DNA from: Xestospongia bergquistia
Taxonomy: Eukaryota; Porifera; Demospongiae; Haplosclerida; Petrosiidae
Reading direction: 5' to 3'
NCBI GenBank assembly: GCA_963965975.1
Contig: OZ014419.1
Coordinates: 7,334,150 to 7,398,149 of the forward strand
DNA: 64,000 bases
Of the stretch, positions 10,864-23,093 are shown piece after piece. A program made the translations under genes and the position numbers. Position 1 is the stretch's first letter. Each line of letters begins with the position of its first letter. The notes under the pieces are model-generated. The model searched no databases and had not been told where the DNA came from. It worked only from the letters and a program-made list of their open reading frames with translations.

Positions 10864-11634
10864 CTGTACCTCTTTCATATATGACCTATTAATTAGGGTG
10901 ATAACATATTGTGCTTATGTTATAATGTATGTCTAGTTGTAGTTAATTGTTCTACTTGTATTTTTAGTTAAGCACTTGTTTCAACACTGGTATCATTGTT
11001 ATCACATAATAAAGTTTTATTGCATTGTATAATGTCTGAAATATCTTGAATTAGGTGCTACACATAAAATAGTACAATAATTATATGTCAAGTACGGGTA
11101 ATGTTACAACCTTACTCAAACATACAACCGAACTTTTGTTTTTTTGTTTGAAGTGGCTTCTGAACTTGAAATTGATGGCATTAGTGCAGGAAGACTTGAA
11201 CTGAATTAATCAAGTTGAACATTTCTTGCAAGTGGGGTGATAGTGGTATCTGAGTAGCTACATCTTAGTATACGGAAAACATAGCGGAAACCTTCTGAAA
11301 TTTGTATATAATAATAAATAACTTAAAAAATAGTAAAACACGGCCAGACCAATGCCTGTAATATACGGAGCTGTGACGAAGAGACCCAAGATTGTGGTAC
11401 ATGTTTTCTAACAACTCTTAGTTTTGCTGCAAGTATTGTCCATTTGAGAATACTCAATTCATATATAATAATAGTCAGGTCTAGGCTCATGACAATGAAG
11501 AATTCCTGAGCTTTCATAATGAAGACCAAATCTTCTTGGGGAAACAAATGGCTATTTAGACTCTATTCTAACTCATTATCCTTAGGGTTGAAACTGATCA
11601 TTTTTACAAACAAGACTTAGTCTCACATTTTAGA
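10864..11634. other. 3' UTR and intergenic, no supported gene
   Basis: An AATAAA at 11008-11013 probably ends the receptor transcript. A 74-codon minus-strand open stretch at 11323-11547 (also in arm 2) shows no recognisable domain and is not called as a gene. Confidence 0.5.
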
Positions 11635-13300
11635 CTTCAGCTGCTAGCCAGGTTCAACGGACAAGTCTAGAATTTGATCCTAAATGTGGTTTTATACAAC
11701 AAGAAAACATATTTGGCCAGTTTGTTCATTCTGTATAAGAAAGCTGACGATAGTGAAGCTCCACAGATACTGTTGTATCATCAGTGATTATTATTAATGA
11801 TTAGTATTAATTGATGGATATTCTGATTTTCAGCACTTTGAATTAAACTTTCCTGCTAGATTGGTTTTCATACCAGATATATCCTGATTCCTGAATTACA
11901 TGTATCACTAAAGTTCACTTCTCGTTTATCCATTTATTGCACCATAATCCATCGATTCATATAACCAACCATCCATCTGTTAATCCATCCATCCATTCAT
12001 TTGTTAAGCCAGCTACCTATCCATTTATCCAATAATCTATAAATATTTATTTAATTTAGTTAACGAAGTATGCATTACAGTTAATACTGAAAAATGATGC
12101 CAGTTATTATTGTCTGCATGTACATGTACCATGTGCTGCTGCTCAAGAGGTAATGACATCACTTAATTCTTTAGAGTATATTAATCTCTCTCTCTCTCTC
12201 TTTCTCCCTCTCTCTCTGTAGATGGTCCTGGTACATATAACATTGTTCGATGTGGTCATAATATTTGTTCTAAACTTAATGCGGAGGGATCTCCCATTGA
12301 CTAGTCAGCTATTGGAGAAGTTGTATTATATTTGACAAAGATCAACAAAGAAGCTTGTAAGATTCTGGAATGTATTCCGATACTGTGAGTAGTAGCTTAT
12401 ATAATGCATAGATGTATCATCTGACACACACACACAGTTCTGGCTATGTTTAGTTGCTCTGTGTGTCATTAATGAAGAACATACTCTTGCTATCTCCTAG
12501 GGACAATGGCTAAGACAAGATGGCAAACTCCAGATGAAGTATGTTTAATGAAGAGAGAATTATTTATAACAATGTCATTTTTATCCTTTTAGCCTCAATG
12601 TAATAATTAAGATGATGGTAAAAGTAAGGCTCTTATATTATGTAATCATTGTGGTAACTTGTGTGGAGAATGTGATTGTGTACTACATTATCACAAATAT
12701 ACTTATAACAACGAATGACAAGTGGAACATATTTGATGTGAATGATAATAACGTCTATCTTTCTCCAAATGTTCAAAGAAGCTGTGAAAATGGATCTTCA
12801 TGAAGGCTATGGTCATAATAAAGTCTATTGGACTATATCATTAGCTGACTCTTGTACTTTGAATAGAATGGTTGAATTCAAATTACTGTAGGAGGTAAGG
12901 AAATAGAATATAAAAATTCACTGATAATCACACCATAGCAACATCCTAAAGACCCCATTTTTTATAACAACTAATTAATATTTATCGATTGATAACTATC
13001 ATAGCAACAGTATCCATGACAATACTGACTATTTATATTATAGGTAGAGGTAAAGGTGATAGGTTCTGTTGTACTAACAGTAATACTGTGGTCTGTTAGC
13101 TATTGGTAATGTTTGTGCTGATTTCGAGTGTCAAGAGAGGCCTGTCTGTGATAAGTCAATGTCTTGATGTGCAAAAGGAGAGAAGAAGTGTCTCCCATGT
13201 CTTCATGTTGTGGTACTCAAGATGACTCCACCCATCCTCCATTAAAAGAAAGTGCTGACAATATGTGATATGATATCTTATATAGAGGGACTTGTATTTG
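11635..13300 (+). pseudogene. MYCBP2/Highwire-like gene, C-terminal fragments, damaged
   Basis: Pieces that I read in order are SLEFDPKCGFIQQENIFGQF (11635-11738, assignment least sure), GPGTYNIVRCGHNICS (from 12222), QWLRQDGKLQMK, and ILCNHCGNLCGECDCVLHYH. After these come FKEAVKMDLHEGYG, WTISLADSCTLNRMVEF, LAIGNVCADFECQE and KKCLPCLH. The last five track the cysteine-rich region just before the RING of the giant E3 ligase MYCBP2 (human: CGNLC..CDRFLHLH, VDLHEGCGRTKLFW, LADSKT.KAMVEF, CLPCLHGC). Stops fall inside the exons (TAG near 12302, TGA near 13166), and the catalytic RING block is not found downstream. Only the 3' part of a gene normally thousands of codons long is here, so it is called a degraded fragment. 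Confidence 0.7.
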
Positions 13301-14061
13301 CATTTGTTGTGTGTTTGTAGGTTAGTCATAAGAGTACTTGACAATCCTTATAATAATGTTTAGATAAGGAATACTCAATCCAAAAAATCATGACAGATAC
13401 TCTAACATATTCCACCACTACTTTTAAGCTCTAAATCATCCTTTAGTCATATCAGAGTTTTTTCTGACATTACAGAAGCACACGTTAGAAGTAATTGTCT
13501 TTTATTAATGTGAAATCTATATTCTAACATAGGCAATCAGTCTTAATTTAATAAAAAAATGAAAAACTGGCTACTTGTACTTAATGTCCTCTAGTGATGA
13601 TAAAGTAGTTGTAATTGTTCTTGTATTTTCTTCATAGATATGTATGCAAATATCAATATCATCATATGGAGCAAATTCCAGAGACAGAGTTTCCAGCTCC
13701 TGTTTGTTCACCTAGTGGTCAAAAGTCTAGCTTTGACAAGTTAGAGGTAATAAGTACAGGCAGTTAAAAAAGTCATTTCATTGTTTAGGAAGGAGATTTT
13801 GTATGGAAAAAGTAGAGGCTTTCCAAGAATGAACCATCTGGAGGATACATTTATGGAACCCTCTCAAAAGACATTTTTCAAAAAGGTAAAGTCAGTGGTA
13901 AAAGACAAAAGAAAGGAAACAGAAAATATCTGGAGTTTCATTGACACGTTGACTTGATACTTATATCTATATAGTTGTGTTCAACATTTCAGACTGTTCC
14001 ACCTGTATATTGTATAATTACATGTCATAGTAACTATGTTGTTCGTTTACTTGTTCAGTAG
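13301..14061 (+). other. Unassigned stretch with one possible exon pair
   Basis: At about 13638-13746 the plus strand is open (YQYHHMEQIPETEFPAPV, then SGQKSSFDKLE before gtaata). A second part after an acceptor at about 13789 starts EGDFVWKK and meets a stop. No family was recognised. No kinase N-lobe for the CDK5-like sequence downstream was found. Confidence 0.35.
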
Positions 14062-14706
14062 AAAGGAGAATTAAAATTGGCGGATTTTGGATTAGCTCGT
14101 GTTTTTAGTATTCCTGTAAGAATATTTTCAGCTGAGGTACATTTAATCCTCGTTCCTATGTCTCATGTTACCATATCTCTATAAGTCTCATTCCTATATT
14201 TTCATTCCCACTTTCTTATACTGTATCCTCTCATTCCTATGTTCTTAGGTTGTTACATTGTGGTATCGTCCTCCTGGTGTACTAATGGGTGCTCAAGTCT
14301 ATTGATATGTGGTCAGCTGGATGTATATTTGCAGGTAGAGTAATATATTCATTGATTGTAATGTCATATGATGTCATTATCAGAGCTAGCCAATGCTGGT
14401 CAACCTCTCTTTCCAGGAAGTGATGTGGATGAACATTTGAAATGAATTTTCAAATATCCTTTATTATAATTACTATAATTAATACCTTATCAAACGGGTT
14501 TGGTTTTCTTGACTGACAAGTTTAAATTAGTTGGCACACCTAATGAGAGGACATGGCCAGGAGTTACCAAATTACCTGAATTTCAAGTAAATTATTTAAT
14601 TTATTAGTAATTAATTTAATAATAAAAGGAGTTTCCTCCTTATTCTCCTGCCGCCATTGAAGCTACTGTACCCTCCCTGAATTATTATGGTATTGATTTA
14701 TTACAG
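14062..14706 (+). pseudogene. CDK5-like kinase C-lobe fragment, damaged
   Basis: Exons encode [19 protein letters not shown] (14062-14136), VVTLWYRPPGVLMGAQVY, ELANAGQPLFPGSDVDEHLK, GTPNERTWPGVTKLPEFQ and a last exon ending in YYGIDLLQ. They follow CDK5 closely (DFGLARAFGIPVRCYSAE, VVTLWYRPPDVL, PLFPGNDVDDQLKRIF, GRDLLQ). The DFG and the (V)VTLWYRPP activation-loop end are kept. Damage includes a frame loss after AQVY, before the IDMWSAG block, and a TGA where the Arg of LKRIF stands. The N-lobe and the last helices are missing. In arm 2 the codon before the TGA block differs (caa for cat), so the arms are not byte-identical here. Confidence 0.82.
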
Positions 14707-15261
14707 GTAATATATCTGTCCATATCTCCCACAGGCATCATTTATGGTTGCACTGGTTTGTTTCCTGATATTGCTCAAGGCAAACAAATCATAATACTGG
14801 AAGCAGAGACTGGGAAAATACTCTACAATGGAGAAGGCTACTGTACTAATGCCTCTCAAGTGATGACACCCTCAGCAGATTCTTCTGGAAATGGATACTA
14901 TAGGTAACATATTATTATAAATTGATGTTGTTTTATTTGTATTCTTTGTAGTTGTGGTAATCAGGTGTTCTCAGTGACACCTGATGGCAAACTACGGTGG
15001 CATTCAGCTGTATATGGTTATCAAGACTTACCTTCACATCTTCCTGTGTCTATTCATCCAGATGGCACTGTTTACTATGTAACTATTAATCAGACAAGTA
15101 TCCTAGCTCTCTCCAGTCAAGATGGTTCACTTATTAAGAGTTATACTGGTAGGAAAGATGTTTCCATTATTCAGCCACCTATACTTGTTGGAAATGATTA
15201 CATGTACATAGTTGGTATTGCACCTCATTCTACTGCTGTTCTCTACCCAATGTTACGTTAA
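14707..15261 (+). CDS. PQQ-type beta-propeller repeat protein, 3' part
   Basis: Two exons, 14707-14903 and 14952-15261, join in phase (TAT AG|T TGT). They read VIYLSISPTGIIYGCTG, IIILEAETGKILYNGEG, GNGYYSCGNQVFSVTPDGKL, LPVSIHPDGTVYYVT and ILALSSQDGSLIKSYTG, ending MLR and a stop. The spacing of 'YxxxxxGxxxAL..xG' blades is that of pyrrolo-quinoline-quinone-like propeller repeats. No start is visible. The first exon is preceded directly by the CDK5-like exon, whose last bases (ttattacag) would serve as its acceptor. Function is unknown; such propellers often are secreted or scaffold proteins. Three to four blades are present where a full propeller needs six to eight, so it is a fragment unless upstream exons exist. 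Confidence 0.55.
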
Positions 15262-15315
15262 TAATTACTAATTAAATAGAATTCAATTGCTCAAAATCTG
15301 CTGATGAGATTATTT

Positions 15316-16569
15316 TTATCTTTGACACAATTCTTGTAATATTTTATAACTTTCTGAGTGACGTTGTTGAGATTCTTTAGACAATCTCTCCCACACCTGA
15401 ATCAAATTGACAAATAGTAATCTAACAGGTAGTAAGTCATACTTTATTCGAACGTCTTTCCATTTCTGAAGATAGTCTCTTTTAAGTGGATCCATTTCAT
15501 CATTAGTCAAACCAACATCCTAGCACAATAATGACAAAACATTCATAAAATACTCCACTTACTAAACAATGGTTCATATTATCAGTATCCACTAATGGCC
15601 TATCATCTGTGTATGATATGTTGTCTGATACCTTAGGAAATGGTAGACTAGTAAGAGAAAGAACAAGTGTACAATATCTGCTATAATGATCACGTATTAC
15701 CTGTATACATTTTAGTCTGGTACAGTCACCTATGTGATAATAATAAATCCTTATCATTGTTCGTAAGTACATACCATAGGATGGGTATTGAAGGACAAAG
15801 AATGAACAGTGAGACCCTGTCCAAGTGGATCGTTTACAACCCATTCATGGCATACTGAGTAAGTGATGGAGTGTTACCCAGACGAGACAAATTTAAATGA
15901 CGACCATATATAGGAATGACCTCACTAGAACTAAACACGTCATGATAATAATTGTTATAAGCTTTTGTTCACCTTGACTCTTTCTTCATCACTAAAAGCT
16001 ACCAGAAGACAATTACTAGTTTGATGATATATTTAATTCCTTACTGTCTGATATGCTGTCTCGTTGTGCTCGTTTTCTTTTCCTCGTTGTTTATAAGTCC
16101 GCTTCCTTGGAGATGAATACTCTATCCTACATTATAAACAGTCTGTTAAAATTGGACTAAATGAAAACAATTTCATTAACAAATCAATACTGAATTAAAC
16201 CTTGAATCCTTGATATACTTAAACCAAATGAAATAATAACTTTGTTACACTAGACAAGAACCAATCATGGATTTGTACTTCATTGGGAAATTAACACTAA
16301 ACCTTGAAGTCAACATATATTGATTTCACATTGAGGTATGGTGTTCCATTATATCAGCTCTCGGTCCATTTCATGCAATAAAAAATATATCAAAGTAAAC
16401 TCACAGATCTCTTGCTGCCTCCTCTACATCTTCATCTATTTCAACATTTGAAAGTTCTCTAGTAACATTTTAAATGACTGATTTGACAATATTGTGTGAA
16501 CTTAATAAACTCACCTATCTTTCCTCTGTGAGACTAGATCATCTAAGACATCACGAAGTTAAGTACGGC
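15316..16569 (-). pseudogene. LIN37-like gene (DREAM complex), with lesions, arm 1 copy
   Basis: This is the reverse-complement copy of 54200-55453, where the reading is described. The end, LIQVWERLSKESQQRHSESY followed by KILQELCQR, matches the LIN37 C-terminus (human: [20 protein letters not shown], then ILREMYERQ). The arms differ at one codon near the last-but-one exon start (Thr here, Ile in arm 2). Its 3' end stands about 55 bases from that of the PQQ gene, so the two converge. A head-to-head arrangement with RAD52 (start 16817) leaves about 250 bases between them, which would hold a shared promoter. Confidence 0.65.
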
Positions 16570-16816
16570 CTATCAAACAGATATTGATTACAATATTGTG
16601 TACTAAAATGTGATGTTTTTATACCTGTTCGCTCTGTACTTCTTTCAACAGCCAAGTGATATCTGCTTTCTGCGCCTATCGTATGTTAAACTTACACCAA
16701 TAAAGTGGTAATACTGTGCAGGGATCTTATACGGGTTCTCAGGAAATCACTGGAACTAGTTTCAAACATAAAATCCCTCTACTAGAAAATTGCAGGAAAT
16801 CTAAAACAGAAGCGAT

Positions 16817-18988
16817 ATGCAGCCCCCTCAGGTTGGAGTTGTCTTCGGACAAGTACGTGACAGTAAACCAAATCCAGTTCTACACACAGTCTTTACATAA
16901 TTTGCTCTGATATCTCTAATGATTCCTCTACATATCTTTTCATGTCACCATTACACTTAGAGCTCCTATTCAGTAGAAGAAGAAGAGGCAATTCGATATG
17001 CATTAGATCAAAGTCTGGGACCAGAGTATATTAGTCAGAGACCTGGACCAGGAGGACAAAAAGTATGAATATTTTCTTGTGTAATGGTGACTAGTTCCAT
17101 TACAGTTGGCATATATTGAGGGACACCAATTAATTAGTTTAGCTAACGAAACATTTGGATTTAATGGTTGGTCTCATTCAGTTACTCAACAAAATATCGG
17201 TGAGTATGTCTGGCATTAGTCACAGCAATGTTACATTATATTATGTGTCCACCATATTGCCCATAGAATAGATATTGGGGATGTATTCTACAGTTATAAG
17301 TTGTTCATATTTACATGATGTGCTTATCATTGATATTTAGAAGCTGGGAGGTTTCTCCCAGACAGATAATGTTTTACATTAAATGACACATTTGCCTCCT
17401 CAGACTTTGTTGATCAAGTTGGTGATAAGTACTATGTTGGAGTCAGTGCATTTGTCAAAGTCCAACTTAAAAATGGTGCCTTCCATGAAGACGTTGGATA
17501 TGGTATTAGTGAAGGAATGAAATCAAAAGGTTTGTCACTTGAGAAAGCTAGGAAAGAGGCAGTGACTGATGGTATCAAGAGAGCTCTAAGGTAATCTATG
17601 ATACATGAATGTTACAATTAGCAGTGTATTGTGTATTAATGATATTTATTACTATACAAATTGTTATTGACGGTTAGTCAGGTTAACAGCAAACACATAT
17701 GTTGAGCTTATGTTCAGTTATACCACAGATGCTATATATTGTTGTATATTGTTTTTTCATTATCAGGAGCTTTGGTAACTTGCTAGGGAATTGTCTTGCT
17801 GATAAAAACTTCCTGAAAGTAGTTCAAAAACAACCTAGACAGGTACTAACATAATCAACAAATTAGCATCAGTTATTGATGGTTTCATTTTTGGAACAGC
17901 AATCTAAGGAAATACAACAACAAAACTTAAAGTGCATGGGAGAACTTCATCCTTCTTTACTTGAATATCGTTACAATCGTCTTCATAATCTTCTCCCATC
18001 TCATCCTTCCAACTTCATGCATGCCACTACATCAGAGTCCCAGCAAATGGAGACACCACCAGACTCATGTGTGGGTTGTACCCCTTTAATCGATGCTTTA
18101 AAAGCTGAAGGATATTGCCAGCAAAAAAGAAAGAGAGTAATGAACAGTTTATTAAAAGAAAGCAACAATTGTTTGGATAGTGGGCAGAGCAGTTCAGATG
18201 TGGATGCCAAGACTTCATTGCCAACCTGTTCTACATCTCTTAATAGCACATCAAGTAACACTAAAGTTATTCAATCTTTGAAACAAGAACCGCAAACTCC
18301 TGTATATCACAAAACACCTAATTCAATAAGGTCGTCTAGTGAAGGGGCTACCTCATTAACCAGTGCTGATAAAGGAACTCCAACTGGAAAGGAAACAAGT
18401 CCAAATGTGTATGTAGCTACTCCAATGAGTAAAGATGGATGGAATAACTCTGCAGAGGATAATAGAAAGTTACGTTTAGCTAAGCAAAAGCTAAAAAAAC
18501 TAGAATGGCAGCAAAAGCATCAACAAAAACAGGAAAGTGAAACTTGTCGTGTTAACCAAGAGGGAGTAGCTGAAGATGAAGAACCTGTTGCATATCTTGA
18601 CCTTATCACTGATGGTAAGGAGTTTCTATGGGTTTGTAGAATTGATACTTACATCATAACTACAATGTGTGAACAATGTGACAATGTTTGTCCTTTGTGT
18701 GTTGAACTTAGTACAAGATTTGTTATATACATCACTTCATCATTGTTTCTTGCTCTATAAATATTTCATTTGTGAGCAAAGTTAGCAGTAGTTAGTCCCT
18801 TCCCAAAAGGAGAGTCCTGGTCATGTACTTCAATCACTATGACACTATTAATGTTCTCTCTCTCTCTCTCAGATGATCCAGAGTTCTGGGATCGAGTGTT
18901 ATCGAGTCAAAGTACAAATAATCTCGCTAAAGACACATCGTTACCAAAAGATGACGTACACAAACCAAAGAGACTACATGCATCATAA
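16817..18988 (+). CDS. RAD52: RAD52 DNA-annealing protein, intact, arm 1 copy
   Basis: RAD52 binds single-stranded DNA, anneals complementary strands and helps load RAD51 in double-strand-break repair. Seven exons join without error: 16817-16852, 16961-17062, 17106-17199, 17404-17590, 17767-17842, 17900-18614 and 18873-18988. They total 1326 bases, so 441 residues (human protein: 418). The N-terminal half tracks the family tightly: [105 protein letters not shown] and [16 protein letters not shown]. This is the ring-forming annealing domain. The C-terminal half is Ser/Thr/Gln-rich with a basic [20 protein letters not shown] coiled segment, as expected for the poorly conserved RPA/RAD51-binding region. 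The start is chosen because exon 1 ([12 protein letters not shown]) ends in a good donor. Confidence 0.93.
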
Positions 18989-21289
18989 TAATTAATAATT
19001 TTTAATTAATAGCGATTATTAATAATTACCGGAAGGCGAAATCCCTGCACAGTATAGACGAACTTGCAAAAAGCTTCCATTAATTTCTTTTGATGTTTTC
19101 TTGATTTCAATCTATTTTCATCATGGAAATCTTTGTGTGAAAAACTCAACATTAAACTTTTGGTGAAAATGAATCTTGCTAACTGTACAAAGCACATTCT
19201 TGTAGTTTCAACAGCTAGTGAATCTTAATAAGCATTATACTTTGATATACATCATTAGCTTCTTGGTGTTTGAAAATTAGCCTTAGTATGTACTTTGATA
19301 ATACAACAATAACATAATTCAGTATCCTGTCACCTTAAATCATTATTGTCACTTTTTTCAGTATTTATAATGTATAAAACCAAGTAACTGAGGCAGTTTG
19401 GCTATCATGACTTTACCAAACAAGGAAGATGTGTAACTAGACAGTTTTTAAGCTACCCATTGATGTTTTCATACTCTTTGAATTAACTGCATAAACTTAT
19501 AATAGAATAAAACTATTGAGCATTTCATTTAATAAATTACCCAAAAATTTGAAGCACACTAATGATTTTTTTTACTTTGGATAGAGCATAGTATATTCAT
19601 AGTTGATTTATATGAGGCAAATAATATTCGTTATGGAATTGCAAGATGCATTATATTTACTGAAAACTCAATATACATTTAAATTAATATGATTCATCTA
19701 TTTTAATTGTCTCACATTATCTCACATGCTCTCAAATATACATTACAAACGTTGTGTATTAAACCACCCTAAGAGGCGGTTTTGCTGAATGTGAGTTGAT
19801 ATGCAAATATGTGAAATGTATCAAGAGTGAAAAGAACTGATTTGAATTGGAATTCATTATATAAAAATGAAGCTACAGTTATATCAGAAGACTATAATAT
19901 AAGTACAGGTTAAGTCTCGAAGATTTCATTTATGGACTACCATATTTCATTCTTCATTGTTTTTCCATGCAGTAGCTAATGAAACGTAAGTAAAGTACCT
20001 CTGTAGAATAAAATGAAAGAAATGAGGTATTCATTTTCACTGTCAAATAACTTCATAATTTTGTACATTGTTGGTACAATAATGAAGGAGCAATGGTACA
20101 GAGTGACTTGAACTGATTATAGAACCTCTAAATTTAGTGAAAAGATCTGTGCCTCATAGGAACAGGTTCCTTCTAGGTTTCTTTATGATGTTGTAGATAG
20201 TAGAAGGTTGTCAGTTGTTAATAGTAATTATTAATTGATTCTTTCATCCCTTTCATTGAAGTGATACATTTCTGTTGTGTTAGTTTTCTTAAGTGTTGTT
20301 ATTATATTGTTCAAACTTCTTCTTTTGTTTGTTATTTCATTGGTATTAAAGCTGAGTCATAACTATAATTATCTGTCTTGGTATTAAATCTTTAATTTTA
20401 AAATATATCAGAGTGTAACAAAGTGCCTTTCCTTTTATAAATTGTAATACTTTTAAGAATGTTTAATGGTTTTCATGTTTGATTTAATACAAATCTAAAA
20501 ATCTTCTACTCCAGCTGAACTATTATCAAACAATACAATAACTAAATATCCTTCCTGTCATTTATAGAGGCCATTTGTATTAAAACTTAAATGAGGCAGT
20601 ATTTAAAAATTACAATACATTGCATGATATTGAATAATTTAAGTGTTGATATGATAACAGTACTGGTATATTGGTCAGCTCTATACTTGGCATACTTATT
20701 GCTATTTCCATAATTTAAAGGATAGTCTTTTAAAAAGTACCATCTCTTATTTACTTGTGAGTAACAAACTGAGTGAGTCATATTGAAATACAGATATGAC
20801 AATAACTTAAAAGACACTTGTTATATTTTTGTTTGGTGCTAACATGACTGGAGTAGATCCCACCTAAATATATTATAATAAACCATTAATCTGAACCAAC
20901 ACAACATATCAAAACAGTTGTATATGATATATGTTATCAATGTTATAATGTATTGCATCACTATGCTAGTAACTTTGCAAACTAAGATAAAAAGCAACTC
21001 TCAACAATTCTTAGAAATAATGTTACTAATACAAATAACTCTTTGCAATACAAACATAATCATTGCGTCATAATAGACACTTTTATAGACAAACTATTAT
21101 AAATAGAATTTTAACAATTAACAGTAATGTGTAGTAATAACAAATGTTACTAATAAATATTCTTAGTAGTATAGAGAATGAGCTAAGACAAAGCTTCCAA
21201 CAAAATTTAATATTTATTCATAATTCAAACAGACCAAATACAACAAATACTTTCTTTACCATAATGACAAAACTTGTGTAGAAATGTTA
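18989..21289. other. AT-rich intergenic stretch
   Basis: No exon could be supported. Small open stretches at 19006-19197 and 20587-20817 (minus) show no domain. A short inverted repeat (aaaccaccctaagaggcggttt) lies near 19760. Most arm-to-arm differences that I noticed fall here, at about 19560-19740, as expected for non-coding DNA. Confidence 0.5.
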
Positions 21290-22888
21290 GATCACACTTA
21301 CCAACTATTATAAATTATTGTAAAGGACATATTCAGATCGCAAGTTATAACAGCATCATAACACCAGAAAAAAAGAAAAACAATAGAGTAAATAAAATGA
21401 AGATATTGGATTGAAGTACACTTAGAATTTATATTATATTTCATCACACTTACCGTCTATTATATTGTAAAGGACACATTCAGATCACAAGTAATAACAG
21501 TATCATATATATGGAAAAAAAAGCAATAGTGTAAGTAAAAAGGAACACATTGGATTTAAATACACTTAGAATTTATACTATATTTCATCACACTTACCGA
21601 ATATTATATTGTAAAAGACACGTTCAGATCACAAGTAATAATAGTATCATATATATGAAAAGAAAAGCATTAGAGTAAACTAAATCAGATTTAAATAGGC
21701 TTACAATTTATACTATATTTCATCATACTTACAAACTATTATATTGTAAAGTACACATTCAGATTACAAGAAATGACATTATCATATATATTATAAGAAA
21801 GGCAATAGAGTAAACAAAAAGGAACATATTGGATTTAAATACACTTAGAATTTATACTATATTTCATGACAATTACCGACTATTATATTGTAAAGGACAT
21901 GTTCAGATCACATGTACAAAGTAATAACAGCATCAAAGATACGAAAAGAAAAGCAATAGAGGAAACAAAAAGGAACACGTTGGATTTAAATACACTTAGA
22001 TCTTATACTATTTTTATGTCATCACACTTACCGACTATTATATTGTAAATGACACATTCAGATCACAAATAATAACAGTATCATATACATGAAAAGAAAC
22101 GCAATAGATTAAATAAAAAGGAACACATTGGATTTAAATACACTTAGAATTTATACTATATTTCATCATACGTACAATCTATTATATTGTAAAAGACACA
22201 TTCAGATCACAAGTAATAACAGTATCATATATATGAAAACAAAAGCAATAGAGTAAACCAAATTGGATTTAAATACACTTAGAATTCATACTATATTTCA
22301 TTATACTTACCGACTATTATATTATAAAGGACACGTTCAGATCACAAGTAATAACAGCATCATAAATATGAAAAGAAAAGCAATAGATTAAATAAAAAGG
22401 AACACAATAGATTTAAATATACTTAGAATTTATACTATATTTCATCATACCTACAAACTATTATATTGTAAAGTACACATTCAGATCACAAGTAATAACA
22501 GTATCATATATATTAAAAGAAAGGCAATAGAGTAAATAAAAAGGAACACATTGGATTTAAATAGACACTTACAGACTATTATATTATAAATGACACATTC
22601 TGATCAGAAGTAATAACAGTATCATATATATGGATATAAAAGGAATAAAGTAAATAAAAGGAACACATTAGATTTAAATACACTTAGAATTTATACTATA
22701 TTTCATCATACTTACAAACTATTATATTGTAAAAGACATGTTCAGATCACAAGTAATAACAGTATCATGTATATGAAAAGAAAAGCAATAGAGTAAACTA
22801 AATTGGATATAAATAGACTTAGAGTTTATGCTATATTCCATCATACTTCCAACTATTATATTATAAAGGACACATTCAGATCACAAGT
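21290..22888 (-). repeat. Satellite of about 141 bp, about 12 copies (arm 1)
   Basis: The landmark 'ttatattgtaaaggacacat' and the following 'tcagatcacaagtaataaca' recur at about 21310, 21460, 21600, 21738, 21880, 22033, 22177, 22315, 22456, 22573, 22716 and 22853. Intervals are mostly 137-155 with one shorter unit of about 117. Units also carry 'gatttaaatacacttagaat'. The array stops abruptly at 22888 inside a unit, and that is where the inverted duplication ends. Confidence 0.92.
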
Positions 22889-23093
22889 CTGTTGAGGGGC
22901 ACCTTCAAATTGTATGTGGTCATGACTTAAATATATAAACATTCGGAAAATTTTTTTACATGTAAATATAGTCTAAATGAGTATCTGTGTGTTTTGATAT
23001 TGTCATTTGCTTAGCAATGCCACTAGTATTAATTATTTCTAGTGTATAATTATATTAGTATATTATAAGTATAATATATTCTATATTATAAGC

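Larger units (their letters stand above)
10229..22888 (+). repeat. Arm 1 of a large inverted duplication
   Basis: This stretch is repeated in reverse complement at 47883-60540. Matching positions add up to 70766 near the outer end, 70769 through the middle and 70771 near the inner end, so only about five bases of net indel occur in 12.6 kb. Base differences exist but are few. Examples are Thr/Ile in the LIN37-like frame, cat/caa in the CDK5-like frame, and several around 19560-19690. The outer edge lies in a receptor intron and the inner edge in the 141-bp satellite. Confidence 0.95.

Noticed and set aside
11323-11547. 74-codon minus-strand stretch with hydrophobic runs as a small membrane protein
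   Set aside because: Its length differs between arms through single-base changes, and no start context or homology was recognised.
12302-13168. Stop codon reassignment to explain the in-frame stops
   Set aside because: TAA, TAG and TGA all occur within broken genes, at unrelated residues, while intact genes such as RAD52 and the receptor use normal stops.
19006-19197. 63-codon open stretch after RAD52
   Set aside because: It overlaps the RAD52 3' UTR on the other strand and shows no known motif. Presence in both arms only reflects the duplication.
20587-20817. 76-codon open stretch as a gene (mirrored at 49954-50184)
   Set aside because: No domain, AT-rich composition and no splice context. 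It looks open by chance.
21290-22888. The regular 141-bp array as a CRISPR-like array
   Set aside because: Whole units are alike, with no constant repeat/variable spacer pattern, and the host is an animal. It is a satellite.
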